Shown in pieces: positions 51,102 to 63,107 of a stretch of 64,000 nucleotides of DNA; positions within the stretch are counted from its first letter, which is position 1; the number at the start of each line of letters is the position of its first letter. Source of the DNA: Schistosoma mansoni. Taxonomy: Eukaryota > Platyhelminthes > Trematoda > Strigeidida > Schistosomatidae. Location: contig NC_031498.1 in assembly GCF_000237925.1 (NCBI RefSeq), forward strand, positions 6,368,152 to 6,432,151. Reading direction: 5' to 3'. The position numbers and the translations under genes were made by a program. Below the pieces are notes generated by a model. That model was not told the DNA's origin and ran no database searches. It saw nothing but the letters and a program-made list of their open reading frames with translations.

Positions 51102-52094
51102 CAGAGAAAGACAAAGGGAGTCTATAATGTCACCCTTTTTCCTCAAAGTAGGACGTTTTTAATATATTGATGGCTCACATTTGCATTGATCACTTGATTA
51201 ACAAGCATATGCACTCAGGTAACTGGCATAGTACCTGTATGTTACATGTATTGAATTTCAGATAAAACTCGCCTAGTGGTAAATATACTATGTCCAAAAT
51301 CAAACCAGAAATACGATTAAGGAACGGTCAGTAGCAGTAATTATTTATCTATCTTAATCAAGTTGCGTTTAACAGCACAATGATACACAAGCTATCGAAA
51401 AAGTTTCCATACGTTGCTCTTGTAAACTTGTGCCTTTTAGGCACATCATACAGTTACTCACGTTTAAAGTACACAATCACTCGTGTACAACTTTACAAAC
51501 AATGAGTTTCCCCTTAAAGGCTTTCATAGTAGAAAAGAGTTTTAATGAAGTTGGATATCTATGAAAAATAAACAAAGCTATGAAATGACCAGTAATTACC
51601 TCAGTAAATGTAGAAAGGCTACAGACAGAATCAGATTGATGAATTCCATTAACAGAAGACTCGTCAGGAATAGGTTGTAATGATAACGGCAGTTTTAGAA
51701 CAGTATCATTACGAGACCATATTCGTCGAGCAAGAGGAGACAAACAGTTGGTCCAATTACAGTGATGTTTATTTTTGGTCGATGTAGATGGGCAACGCAC
51801 AACTTTATCCACTTGACTGTCCCAAGAAGGAATATCGAGTGGAGTCGGGATTAAATCAGGATCAAGTTCACTTCCGAAATCGACAACTTCGCGTATGTCA
51901 ATGGCTAACGCATGTGGTTTTGGTTCGCGTGTACTATCATCAAACAGAACTTTATACGTGAAAGGGAACTCACATTCGTTAGTTCTTGATTTATTGAAAA
52001 ATCCATATTCTTGCAAGTTCCAAAAATGAGCGCAGACTCGGTTAGCTAAAGGACCCGCTTGGAGAGTTATGATTTCACCCTTGCATGATTCCAT
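46739..52094 (-). CDS. MSTO1: Misato/DML1 homologue, complete three-exon CDS
   Basis: Tubulin-like protein required for mitochondrial distribution and morphology. Exons: 51600-52094, 49744-50232 and 46739-47308, all phase 0, giving 165+163+189 = 517 aa (human about 570). The N-terminus MESCKGEIITLQAGPLANRV and CAHFWNLQEYG is the Misato/tubulin-like signature. RIWSRNDTVLKL, then TFTEGQNVFRSGSK joined across intron 1, align with the family RVWSD..V-L block. NAEDGFTGIGSQLLENISEE and FPKAFIFSVPVY form the core Misato segment. ASVIDTVTTP and CFAQGRK follow, and the last exon has RGIKQS and a helical C-terminus. Junctions are ACTGAG|GTAATT...TTTCAG|GGA and AGAAAG|GTGAGT...CATTAG|ATG. The start at 52094 has CCCATGG context. 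Introns of 1367 and 2435 nt contain RTE and SINE debris. The gene lies downstream of UBE3B on the same strand. Confidence 0.88.
48255..48906 (+). pseudogene. RTE relic in MSTO1 intron 2 (antisense to the gene)
   Basis: RT region pieces homologous to element B (LICSQ-like, WPSATLQLSTI, GRVEGPDGLTSEIF, VRLIEILARI) with many stops run to about 48690. An internal deletion is followed by the RTE 3' UTR (CCGATGTACATACGTACCAG) and tail TTGACTGATTGATTGA. Confidence 0.75.
49265..49450 (+). mobile_element. tRNA-derived SINE relic in MSTO1 intron 2
   Basis: Degenerate A-box (TAGCGGTTAGGGTGTTCAAC) and B-box (AGGTTTGAAACC) 50 bp apart, followed by a conserved-looking CAACCGGGTAGTATGATTG and CCGGATGAACGACTT tail. 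It is a different SINE from copies 1-4. Confidence 0.45.
50560..50610 (+). mobile_element. RTE 3' tail fragment in MSTO1 intron 1
   Basis: CTTACATACGTACGAAGTTC and ACGTTGTTGCTGACTGACTG match the extreme 3' end of the RTE elements. Confidence 0.6.
51070..51102. repeat. (TA)n microsatellite
   Basis: AT dinucleotide tract with one C interruption. Confidence 0.9.
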
Positions 52095-52599
52095 GGGTAG
52101 GAAATATCTAAATTTTCTAATGTATAAAGGTATACATAATTCAGTACAACTTATCAAACATTAAGTGCTGAACATAGGGAAACAAAATAAGTAGATGACC
52201 AAAAGCATAGGAAGAAGAATTTGTAGACAAAAATGACATTTGTACGCATATCTACTCTTATAACTGATCCATAATATCACTTATGAGTTTGAACGAGAAG
52301 TAACATCAGAATAAACAATGAGTGACGAGACTAGAAAATGGACTCCACTTAAGATAACAGATAAATGTGATGGGATTATGATGAGGGATACCTAAGACAT
52401 TTGAGTGAATTAGTGTAAGCGCTACGGATATTTACAAACTATTATATATTGTCAGTGAAGTTTAAACTTATTTGTTACTATTTATTTTTTAAACTCGCCT
52501 AAGAGTTAAGGGCTTATTGACCCAGTGTCCTAACAGGATACGTAAAGACTGCTGTTTGGAGTGCACTACTAGAAACGGCTGAGAATCGGTTGTAGAGAC

Positions 52600-52840
52600 G
52601 TCAGTCACCAGCAATGTAGAACCCGGCACAGGTGTGACGCAAGTATATATGCTCCTTATTTTTCTCTAGATCTTGATTTTTAAAACTCCTTATTTTAATT
52701 CTGTGAATTCATTACTTCTTTCCTTACCATCGTCTCTGTTCAATTTCATTATTTTTGGTACTACAACTATTTGCTGTTTGATATGTTAACTTCGCCTCAT
52801 TATGGCACGCGAATTTGAGCCCACCTTCAGACGATTAACT
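52600..52840. other. possible diverged RTE 3'-UTR relic
   Basis: Weak resemblance to the RTE 3' region: GTCAGTCACCAGCAATGTAG, GGTGTGACGCAAGTATAT, then a T/C-rich stretch. Too diverged to be sure. Confidence 0.3.
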
Positions 52841-53003
52841 GAGTGGGCAAGTATTACAGATTATCGATATTTAGCGTTGCGACTAAATCTATCGATAGTT
52901 GAGTCAACCCTAGCATTCCTACAAATCAGATGATTTTACCTGACCTCTACTTGTACTGAGTTTAACTAAGTTGTACCGAGCTAGCCTGTTATTAAGTCAT
53001 GGT

Positions 53004-53781
53004 GGCGAGACTATAATTCATGGACGACCGTTGAACGAGTTTGAAGTGACCCCGAGAAATATTAGCCCACCAGGAAACAGTTGGTATAGAAAAAAAAATC
53101 ATACAAAACCAAAGAATCAAAGTTGATACACATTTTTACATGGTCCAAAAACTTGTCAAGGTTAGAAAGAGGTTCAAAGGTTCTAAAATCGTAGTGCATA
53201 TGGTACAGAAACTCATCCATATGGCTCCATAATAGTCGATCTCTGGAGCCATGATAAGGTATCAAATACTCTTTTAACCTCTACCACATAGCTTCAATGT
53301 TGTATATGTGTACTCTGGTTGTGTGAGCTTGTCATATTTATTACCCATATACCTACAATATTTATACCACTGAATAGCCGAAGCTTCAGTAGCATCGATG
53401 CCACAGTATTTGGAGATCTGCGAATACTGTAGCCAATCTTACTGGCGCTTTTATTATGCAATTCGCAGCGATTACAATAATTTGCCTTAGTCTTAATGTA
53501 GATCGAGCGAAGAAAGTTCCTATATCATACTTCTTCCAACATATATCACGTCGAAAGACATTATCACGGTAGTCTGCACAAAGTCTACAAGTCGTTTGAT
53601 TACCGTAATTACAAATAAAGGAACGTTTTAAGTAGTCCCTTTTTGTAGAGGCTTAATTGTCACGCCTCCTCTAAAATTATCTGTGAACCGATCATACATG
53701 AGCATCAGGTATTGAAATCAGCAGTGACCTGGAATCCATCAAACGCTTCTGATTGGCTCGTCCATAAATTACAGTCTCGCC
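53004..53781 (-). mobile_element. degenerate Merlin-type DNA transposon with both terminal repeats
   Basis: The terminal inverted repeats are 53004-53027 and 53758-53781 (22/24 complementary; GGCGAGACT-TAATT-ATGGACGA). Inside, the minus strand encodes broken pieces of an ISXO2/IS1016-like transposase: CRLCADYRDNVFRRDICWKK, then GTFFARSTLRLRQIIVI, GIDATEASAIQWYKYCR, VHIYNIEAMW-stop-RLKEYL, SRDRLLWSHMDEFLYHMHYD. Frameshifts and stops are present, and the D-D-E centre is largely deleted. The element is about 780 bp, shorter than a full Merlin. No clear 8-9-bp target duplication was found. Confidence 0.75.
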
Positions 53782-54844
53782 CTTTGAGTCATGTCAGTAA
53801 ATAACACTTTTAGGCCGCGCAGGTAGGAATATATCTTCTCACTTACGACGTTCCTGTAAATAACACATTTAGGAACAAAGATTGTAAAACACTTCGTTTC
53901 TAAGGTAATAACGGACGGAAAGAGTAATTTTCATAAGGAGTATACCAGCTTTTTTATTCAATCTCGTAGTAAATACTTGATGCTTAAAACACAGCTTTGA
54001 TTCTATAGGTTTCGGGTACGTACTTCCCAAACATTCAGTCGGTTCGTAAAGTACAGCTACCATAAACGTATATAATAGGGCTCAGATCGAGATGCATGAA
54101 ATCATACCTGCCAAATGGGTTGTATCTATCTTTATCACAACTAAACCATGCCTCAATATTTTGGAAACTACTGCCGTTAAGACTGTGACTAACTAGTTTT
54201 CCAGTTGTTTTATTAAGGACGGAAACATATTTGTGCTATGGATGCAAAGATGCTGAAACCGAAAAAATTCTACATAGCTGTCCAGCCAATCGTTGAGATT
54301 CTGTCCATAATCATCGAATTGTATTGAGAGTCGGTGACTATCTTTATTCAATACCTAGTAGTGGAAAAAACAAAGCTCAGTGAGCTTCTAATTTACAATA
54401 TCTTATATTTAATATAAGCTTACAAAGGAATGGTCATAGATTATCGAAACCTATAATTACCCAATCACCTGGTATCAAAACAATAGTAGCACTAGTTATC
54501 ATATTGAGCGGTGAGGTTGTTTCAAACAACACCCTTCTCGCTGAAGGAAAAAGGACTATTCTTTCCTGTGTAATAATTAGGAACTGCCGAATTCGGAGAG
54601 AAAATATAGCTGTTTGATTCATCTGAACGATGGAGGAAGCGTGGTAAAAATAAAATAATAGGACTATACGCTGTAGCTCAACGCGTACTAAAGAAGTAGT
54701 GAAGCCCTCTAGTTTTGTGGGATTTCGTACAACACAGCGCAGCTTCCCTCAAAACATGTTTAATAGCAGATTGATGTTGATGATGTGCAACCATAAATTC
54801 CTACTTCTGGTCATCCCCTTAAACATCTACTTAAGCTTAGTCAC
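53782..54844. other. no gene recognised
   Basis: Mixed-composition sequence; an open frame at 53869-54063 (minus) has no recognisable motif. Confidence 0.3.
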
Positions 54845-55042
54845 AATACAAACCTAAGGGTTCACACCTAGAAAATGGAGACACGACATAGCAGAACGGA
54901 CTGTAGAAACAATTTCTACTCCGAAAGAGTTGTCAAATGCTGGAATTCGCTGCCAACTGAGCTAGCCGAAGCGACTTCCCAGGAGTATTTTAAGAGGAAA
55001 CTTGACCTATTCTTAAGGACTAAGGATAACATATTATTTTGA
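54845..55042 (+). pseudogene. C-terminal relic of a CR1/Jockey/Rex-like non-LTR ORF2
   Basis: The translation LRVHT-stop-KMETRHSRTDCR, NNFYSERVVKCWNSLPTELA, TSQEYFKRKLDLFL shows the RVV-WNSLP-...-FK-LD motif typical of ORF2 C-termini in CR1/Rex-like elements. A stop codon in the middle marks it as dead. This is a third non-LTR lineage in the window. Confidence 0.65.
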
Positions 55043-55384
55043 TTTACCAGTTTCTTTTTTTCCTCTATCATCGTTAATATACCTAGGTTCTTGTCTGGAG
55101 GTATTGGTGATCCACTGCTACTAGACACGGAAGCCCGTTTAGCGAAAGCTTGTTGTATTCCGTCCATAACCATTTTAACCATTTGAAATCGACAGGTTAG
55201 ACTGAATAAGAGGTACTGCCATCTACATATATAAAGTAGAATACTCATAAAAAGCCGTGAACACAGTATCACATAGTAATCTGATATGGGTGAAAAAGAC
55301 CATATTATGAACATCGAAACTAGTTAGAACCTACAATTAAACTGCGATACTGACCAGATTGATCTAAAACCCTGATCGTGCCAA

Positions 55385-55950
55385 TATATTCGGAGTTTGA
55401 CAACAACGTAACCAGTAACAACTTTTATAATTGAAATATGCCAACCTTTTCAAGTCAAAATTCAGAAGCAAATAGGTTCGGAGTTATCTTTGATAAGTTA
55501 TGGGTACATCAAGAAGTGACCAATCTAAGCTGGCTAGCTATAATAAGAGATGTGAAGCACTGTGTGCCTACTGCCTCTAGTGAGTGAAAACAGTGTTAAA
55601 TAGTTTGTGGCGTATAATCAACCTCCAAAATCAATAGTTCTATTAGTCTTCCAATTTGATGATGACCTCATTAGTTTTGCTGGGCTCACTTGCTGAAGGA
55701 GACCAGTCACGCATCCACACCAAATCACGAGTGGATACTCTATGCTACGGATCTCCTACAATCGTTAGTCAACGTAGATTCAATGCTTCCTAATATATTA
55801 ATAGCCCTTCAAATACATCTCCGAACACGTTCATTTCTGTCTTCTGATTAGCCTGAATTGGTATACTTCGATTATAATAGTTGTTACTGGTTAAGGTGTC
55901 GTCAAAATCCGAATATCTGTTACATCTTTCGGTTCAAATATGATGTCTTG
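55385..55950. repeat. dispersed repeat R1, copies c (plus) and d (minus) facing each other
   Basis: 55385-55470 (GGAGTTTGACAACAACGTAA, then CAGTAACAACTTT) matches the start of copy b. 55650-55950 (CCAGTCACGCATCCACACCA, ATCACGAGTG, TAATAGCCCTTCAAAT, GTTACTGGTTAAGGTGTCGT) matches copy a. Copies c and d are inverted relative to each other, as are a and b. Confidence 0.55.
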
Positions 55951-56815
55951 AAGGCTAGAGGGAAATAAACCGCGAAAGGTATTATGCTTATTTGACCACA
56001 GAATTCCGACAAGTAATATCTATAGCGTGCCAGGCAAAGATGTTTAGATCTATTTCGACAGCGAAAAATGTAACGTTAGGACACTGATAGGCTTGTAGCT
56101 GGTCTGACATATCTTGTGTATTGGGGGAGTAGAAAACACAGTGACAACTTCTAGGGGTAAAAACTGAATTGTTGACCTAAAACTACACTGGAGTAATGTA
56201 GTTAACCGGGAAAATATGGAATCAAGTATCACAGTTGTTTTTACTAGCCTTCATAATCTGACAGCCGTTGTCTTCAGTTTTACGTAGGGAAATTGTTTAT
56301 GAACTCCATCGAGATGCTTGAAGAAATCTAAGACACTCATATGGAACTTATGTTTATGTTCCACAAATAACATCCAGCTATTCTAGGCAGTTTGCATGTC
56401 TGAGCTACAAACTTTTTCGGCAGAAATCTACCAAGGGTTTCTGAGTACAAGGTGAAAAGTTACCAAGTGATTCATTCAGCACTCGTTCCAACGGAGGAAA
56501 TGTTCAACTCCAAATCAAGGGTTTTATATAGACAGATCACGTGTTCCTCGTAGGCGATTGAGCGGAATTAATTTTCAAGGTTAGAAAAGTATTTCTCTGT
56601 TCCGCAAGAAATTTTTACTCTTTGATCGTAGCGAACCAAGCTTTATATCGGTGATGAAAAATCAAGCGAAGAGGGCACACAGAATTTATAGAGCATCAAC
56701 TTCCATATAAGATGCCGCTTGAATTGGTGAATATGCTGGTCTACATGAGTACAACCTCAGAAATGCTAATAGTCCATTTGCGTCAATGCTTTAGTTATTC
56801 CTAGACTATATCTTA

Positions 56816-57232
56816 TTGGTTTTGATAACCCTACCCATGACTAAAGGTTCACTAACTCTTGCTGTCGACAATAGTTTAGCTAAAAATAGGAAAATTTATC
56901 CCTGTCCTTCCAACTGGAGCCTTTTTTCGGTGAGGGAACAGTCCACTAATCGGGAATACATTTCAGCTGTAGACTCTTTGTTACTTCATCTGCAAAATGA
57001 CTTACAAAATATCTACGGTTCTAGACCGTGACCACAAAAGTCGTCAACATGAAACACAAATAAAAGTGAATCCTGCTATACAGTGCCAAGCAAACGTACG
57101 GAACTTTGAAATCATTGAACACGTGATACCTCCCCATACTACGATGTGCAACATCTGCTTTAACAGATTGGATGAGAGGACTGGCAGATGTAAATATGGG
57201 ACTAGTCGATGGAGTAACTAACTGCCTACTCG
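56816..57232 (+). other. unidentified open frames, possibly a decayed gene or element
   Basis: Two overlapping plus-strand frames (56816-57031 and 56997-57221) have protein-like composition. The second contains IEHVIPPHTTMCNICFNRLD followed by ERTGRCKYGT, with a C-x2-C pair. I do not recognise the family. No start/stop or splice structure was established. Confidence 0.3.
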
Positions 57233-58083
57233 AGGCTTGTTGAATATATGGTTAAGATCGCAGTTGACTCATGACAGTCGTTGAGTCACGCGACCTGCTT
57301 CACGCCAAGTCTCAGTGGCATAGGTATATCCCCAGCCTTCATCCTCCTCTAAATTCGTGAGCTTACATAAAATCCGGTATCTCTAATTACACGAAATCAT
57401 CTTACTCGAACCGTAAGCCTTAATGTCCAGTCACTGTTAATGTCGTCTGTGCCAACACAATTTTGACTTCCACGACTTATTCTCCCACAGTGATGTGATA
57501 TGATAAATTATGTTGATATACATTTCTGCCAAACTGTGTTGAACATTACTTACTCCAAGTGTGGAACAGTAAAAAGCGAATTCGAAATATGATTACCAGT
57601 GAGTTCTAGATGACAGAGTATTTTCAAGTACTAGTTAGAGAACTGAGTTGTGTTTCCCACTGAGGACAATAAAGTGTCAAGTAATGAAACTAAAATTGTC
57701 AATTAAATGACAATTTCTTCAATCTATTTGGAAAAGGAAGTATATGAAGAATAAAAACGTTTAGAAAATAGCATTATTCGGCAGGTTATCAGAATGGTAA
57801 GATTAAAACTTTTGCCCACAATCATCACATTCATTTAAACGTACCATCAAACATATCATAGTATTATAATATAATTGACAAATGACACTGAGTTATTCAT
57901 TATGAATTGAAAATGTGAATAACCTAAATTAAAAGTATGAAGTAAATTTAAACAGCAAAATATGTTGGCCATCGAAGAGTTGATTAAATGAGATGAAAAT
58001 AATAAACATAATACATATTTACAGCTTCCTATCATGAAAATAAAAAGTATATATTATTAGTAGCTTCATAAGAAATTTCTCCG

Positions 58084-61000
58084 CTACGATAGTTCAAACC
58101 CAGCATGACTATTGATGGCATATCTTAACTTTTCTTTCAATGCACTACGAGATGAGTAATTAGGTAATTTTAAGAGATTAAAACAGGTAGATGCAGTTGG
58201 TAAGCGAGATACTTCTTCACGGCGCCCAACAACCCCCAAAAATCCTTTTAGTACTGATCCTAGAGTATCACCGACATCCTGTACAAATCAGAAGAAAAAA
58301 TATGGGAAAATATTCATTAAACGGAGATAATTCTTGTTTCAAAACTATAAACAAGAAGTCCATTAACGATAAATACATAGATTAGATAAAGATTGCAAAT
58401 ATTTAGATGTCATCAATTATAAATTATGGCAAAATTGACGAAAATAAAATGCATCGTTGTGAAACACATCTCCTACGAATTTTTTTTATTTTCACTTTTG
58501 AGTTATAATTTCAACAAAGTAAACAACATGAATTATTTTTAAGAAACAGAATCTCTATTCTCAACTACCTCCTCTGTACCTCCATAGTACACTTTCCCAC
58601 TTGTTTTCAAACTAATACTTTTATTTTCTAATATTTCCATTAGCAGAATATCAACTGTCATTGTAATGTAAACAAGAAAAAATCCACTAATTACGGACAG
58701 TTTAAGCATGAAAAGGAGATGAGACATAGCCATTTGGTTATTCACTCTATCACTGGTTTGCATCCATAACTAACAATAAGAATCAATAAAATCTCATAGA
58801 CATTAAGTAATCGACGTTAATTTGCCTTTATGTTTTACTCACCAAGATAATTTCAATAATAATTTAAGATGACCTACTTGATCTTCATTAGTATAATGTA
58901 CACAACGTATACAAAATGGTGGTTCAAGATTAGCGAACCCCAAAAGAGGTGGCCTAGAACAACTGGTGACAAACTGTAGAAAAAAACAGAAACAATTGAT
59001 TTTTATTACGTAGAGAACAAATGAAATATGTTATTTCAATAAATACTGAGGAAGTATGAAGGGTAACAATTTATGTTTATATTGTCTGTAGGAAACATTT
59101 CTGAAATTAATGTAGAGACAAATCAAGTACATTGTGACTGACTGGTGAGATAACAGTTAACTGCACCAGTTGGTTGTCAACCTATTAACCTTGGATTCAA
59201 TTAATGAACAGACACATTTACGAGTTGTACAAAAATAACTAATTGTATCAGTTGAACAACTTTGATTATTCGACTGGACGAATTTAACCGTAACCGTAAT
59301 GCAAGAATTCCACTAAGACACAACATACTATGAACTATGCTTCTTCTAACAGTGCATTATGAGTAAACACTAAAAGAGAACTAACAATACATTGCATATA
59401 AAACTTAAGGTCACTGACATATTAGACAATCAACCAGCTGCAAATAATATGACACATAAAATATTACTGTAAACTAACTGGCTACTATAGGTATCATTAC
59501 CCATTTACTCTGAAGAAGTGGCTTGCACTAAGTCATAAAACATCAGAAATACAATTTTTCTTCCCTTTGGAATATGACAAAAATATATCTGTTATTAACT
59601 GGTTACTAGTTAGTACAGACTTGTCGCACGATATAACAAAGGTTAATGACGTATGAAAGTTCACAGGCACATATATGCCACTTAAGAGTTCTCTGATTAC
59701 AAGTAGCATAAGATTCATACAAATTTATTAAATATATGAGGTTCTAGACAGAAGCTTTAAAGCTAGTAATACAATACGCCATAAGTTTTTCCTTCAAAGT
59801 GCAAGTCCCACTGTCGATACACTTCTATTTCAACACAATTATATAAATAATGACACAAATAAGCGTAAACGGAGAACATATTAACTATAAATTAAGATGT
59901 ACAGGTTTCTTGTCAGAAAAATTCAGACAATGATATGATTGAAATTATTTTATGGATTGTGAGACGGACAGTGAAATAATAACTAGCTATGTCGATAAAT
60001 TAAGGAGTAGAAATAAATGAAAACAACTTACCTTCAAAAATAAACTACGTTCTCTATCGTCGAAATCACGTCTTAAAATATCCCATAACCATCGAATTAC
60101 GCGATGATTACTATGAAATCCACCTGAATAACGTGTATGTTGTCTACAGAAATAAAGGGAAGCGAATATATCAAAGCATGTTGTAGAAACGATTTGGTAG
60201 TAAACTGAGCTATGAACAGTAGAATTCTTTTAAAATGATACCAACAGATTTCAAGCTAAATACATTTAAAATAAATTACTCAACCACTTAAATCTGGAAG
60301 GCATGATTTATTATTTAAACACATAAACCTTGGCACAAAGGGGTACCAAAATATATATGTCCCACACAAAGTTGTTATCAATGCCTTTGTGTGTGTACTG
60401 GGATATTACTTGCGTGCCCAAACCGAGGTAGGTGATATTCTTAGGGGGTCATTCCTCAAGTCTTTGACCCAAACGTCTAATCCACAAGGTAGTAGAGAAA
60501 CGTTGAGATGCCACCCCATGGTGGCCGATGACTGATGATAGGCTAACACTCCATTTGTTTCCCTCAAGATCCTGGAGCCCATGTGCACCAATGGCTTGGA
60601 ATCAGGGTTTTCCAACTCCCGTAGGTGGATCCCACATATCTACCAACCCTGTTCAAGCGTTGGATATACTCTTTTCGTTCTCTCAATTTCATAAACGAAA
60701 GCCACGCCAAGAGAATGAAGTGGGTTGACTTTCCTTGATAGTGGCTAAATACGCACGGCCTTATGAGAACATTTCAAGGAGAGCAGGCTCTTTCCTGTCC
60801 ACGGCCATATCAGGGAATTTGGGGGTTATCTAGAATACACCAAGCAGTGATGTTTATCTGACTTAATTTGTGACAGTGTTATCCATTTTAAATATTTAGG
60901 TACAAAATCAATATAAATATGCACAAGAAAAGTGTACATGTGGGCATAAATATAATATTCAACCACGCAATAAACTGGATAGGGACCAATGCAATTTTAT

Positions 61001-63014
61001 ATACTCCCATCATAAAATAAGTTTAATTGATACTGACTAATGACAAAAATGAATTTCATCAAAGTATAAACCTATTAAAACATAGTTTATTGTTTACTTA
61101 CTTTAGATCATCAATATCCATTGAACTACTGTCACCTGAGATAAGTGTTTGTAATTCTGATGGAGAAAACATAGCCAACCAATCAGGACTTAGTATAGAG
61201 TAAAATCCCCGTATAAAAGAAGCAGTCTGTGCTCTAATTTGTTTATACATTCGAAAGTGAGCAACACTATGAACGTAACTTATTCTTTAGGCAAAAAGAT
61301 GCATAATTGAAATGAAAAAAAATATTTGAACATTGAATATATGATCTAAGATTACAACGGTCAAAATTTTAAACAATATCATTTATTGATTAAATTTGAA
61401 ATGTGAAAACATGCGTAAATTTACTAAGTGTAATATTACTGAAGTAACTGGTCGTGGTTAATTACTGTGGCTAGCAAATCAACTTTTCATTGAAGCATTT
61501 AGTAAGAAGGAAATACTTTCATAGATAATCAATAATTTAGCCAAAAAGAAAAACTCCGACTAACTGGGATTATAAAATAACAATTTAACAAACCGCTTTG
61601 AAATTAAATTCGAGCAATAAATCAACTACTTAAATTGTAAACTATAATAGTAATTGACTTTTTAAATAAAGAATATGTTGTTATTTTGTAAAACATCGGA
61701 AATTGACGGAGCCTAATCTTCTATAAACTACTAACACTTATACAGTATAATGAAAGCAGAAAAATTTAAAACAATCAACATTATATCCATTATCGACAGA
61801 AATCTAAAAACTTCTTGTTTTTTAGGACATTGAGGAGAGATAATATGATATACAGACAACAAGCAATTTGTTTCAGGTATTATGTAACATCAAAAAGCTG
61901 TGAATATTTACCACAATAAACCACAATTTAAGAAGCACCTCATTAGGGAACATGATATAAGAAAAATTATGTACACTATAAATATAAACGCTTTACTTCA
62001 ATGCTTTATACACATTTAACATGAAATTACTTAGGCGTAAAAAAACGAGAAAGAAATAGATTACTTGACATCATTCGTCACAGAAATTTGACGACCACCA
62101 GGACAGAGATCATGTATAATCACTTGACCTAGACAATCTTCAGCATAGGAATAAGTGAATTCCAGATCGGAAACATCTCCATCATAATGCTAAAAAAATA
62201 TAATTCATATTATAAATAAGAAACAAACGTCAAGTATAGAGAATTACTGATAATATTGAGGATTTTTTTAAAAATGTTAGTGTAACCCATCAACAAATTA
62301 TAAGTTGATCCATTCAGCATTGGGACAGACTGCTACTGTGAAGGTTAATAATAACTAAGTTATTTAAATAAAAATCATTGCAGTGGGATTCCAACTCGTT
62401 TTCAATTGATCACCCACTGATTGAAACTAAAATCTTTTTCATCACTAAACCATAGCCCCACATCAATACGTAAAAGAATGCACATTCAATTAAGACTATA
62501 GAGAATAAGTCGTATCTCAATTTGCAAAGTATTTAGTGAATCTGTTTGATAATTTTTATGATACAACTCGTTTCATGACTAAATAAGATGTCATGATAGT
62601 CATAGATGGGTAGAACGAATTCAAAATTTTAATAGTCGATCCATTTAATTAAATCACACTAACTGCAATGTGTTAAACATCAGAATTATACTATCTGTGA
62701 CGATAGATATGGTCTTTTATGTTCAAAATATATAAGTCAGCTATGTGCAACGTCGAATCTGAAACAAAATTTCATTTCAAACTTAGTTTTGAATACTATC
62801 AAACAGAAAGGAACGTAAGTTACTACTACTAATTGTTTTGTCATTGCATAGTCCAGCTAATAACGTATCAAGTAGTAAATGTTTAATTTTCCATATATCT
62901 GATTAGAAAAGACAGATAAAAGTTATTTAATTCATTTTTAAATCCACAATAAATAATGACAGACGCTCCATTTTTCGCTTAAAACTACTAGCTTTTAATT
63001 AATGGCGTGAACGG

Positions 63015-63107
<93 letters not shown>

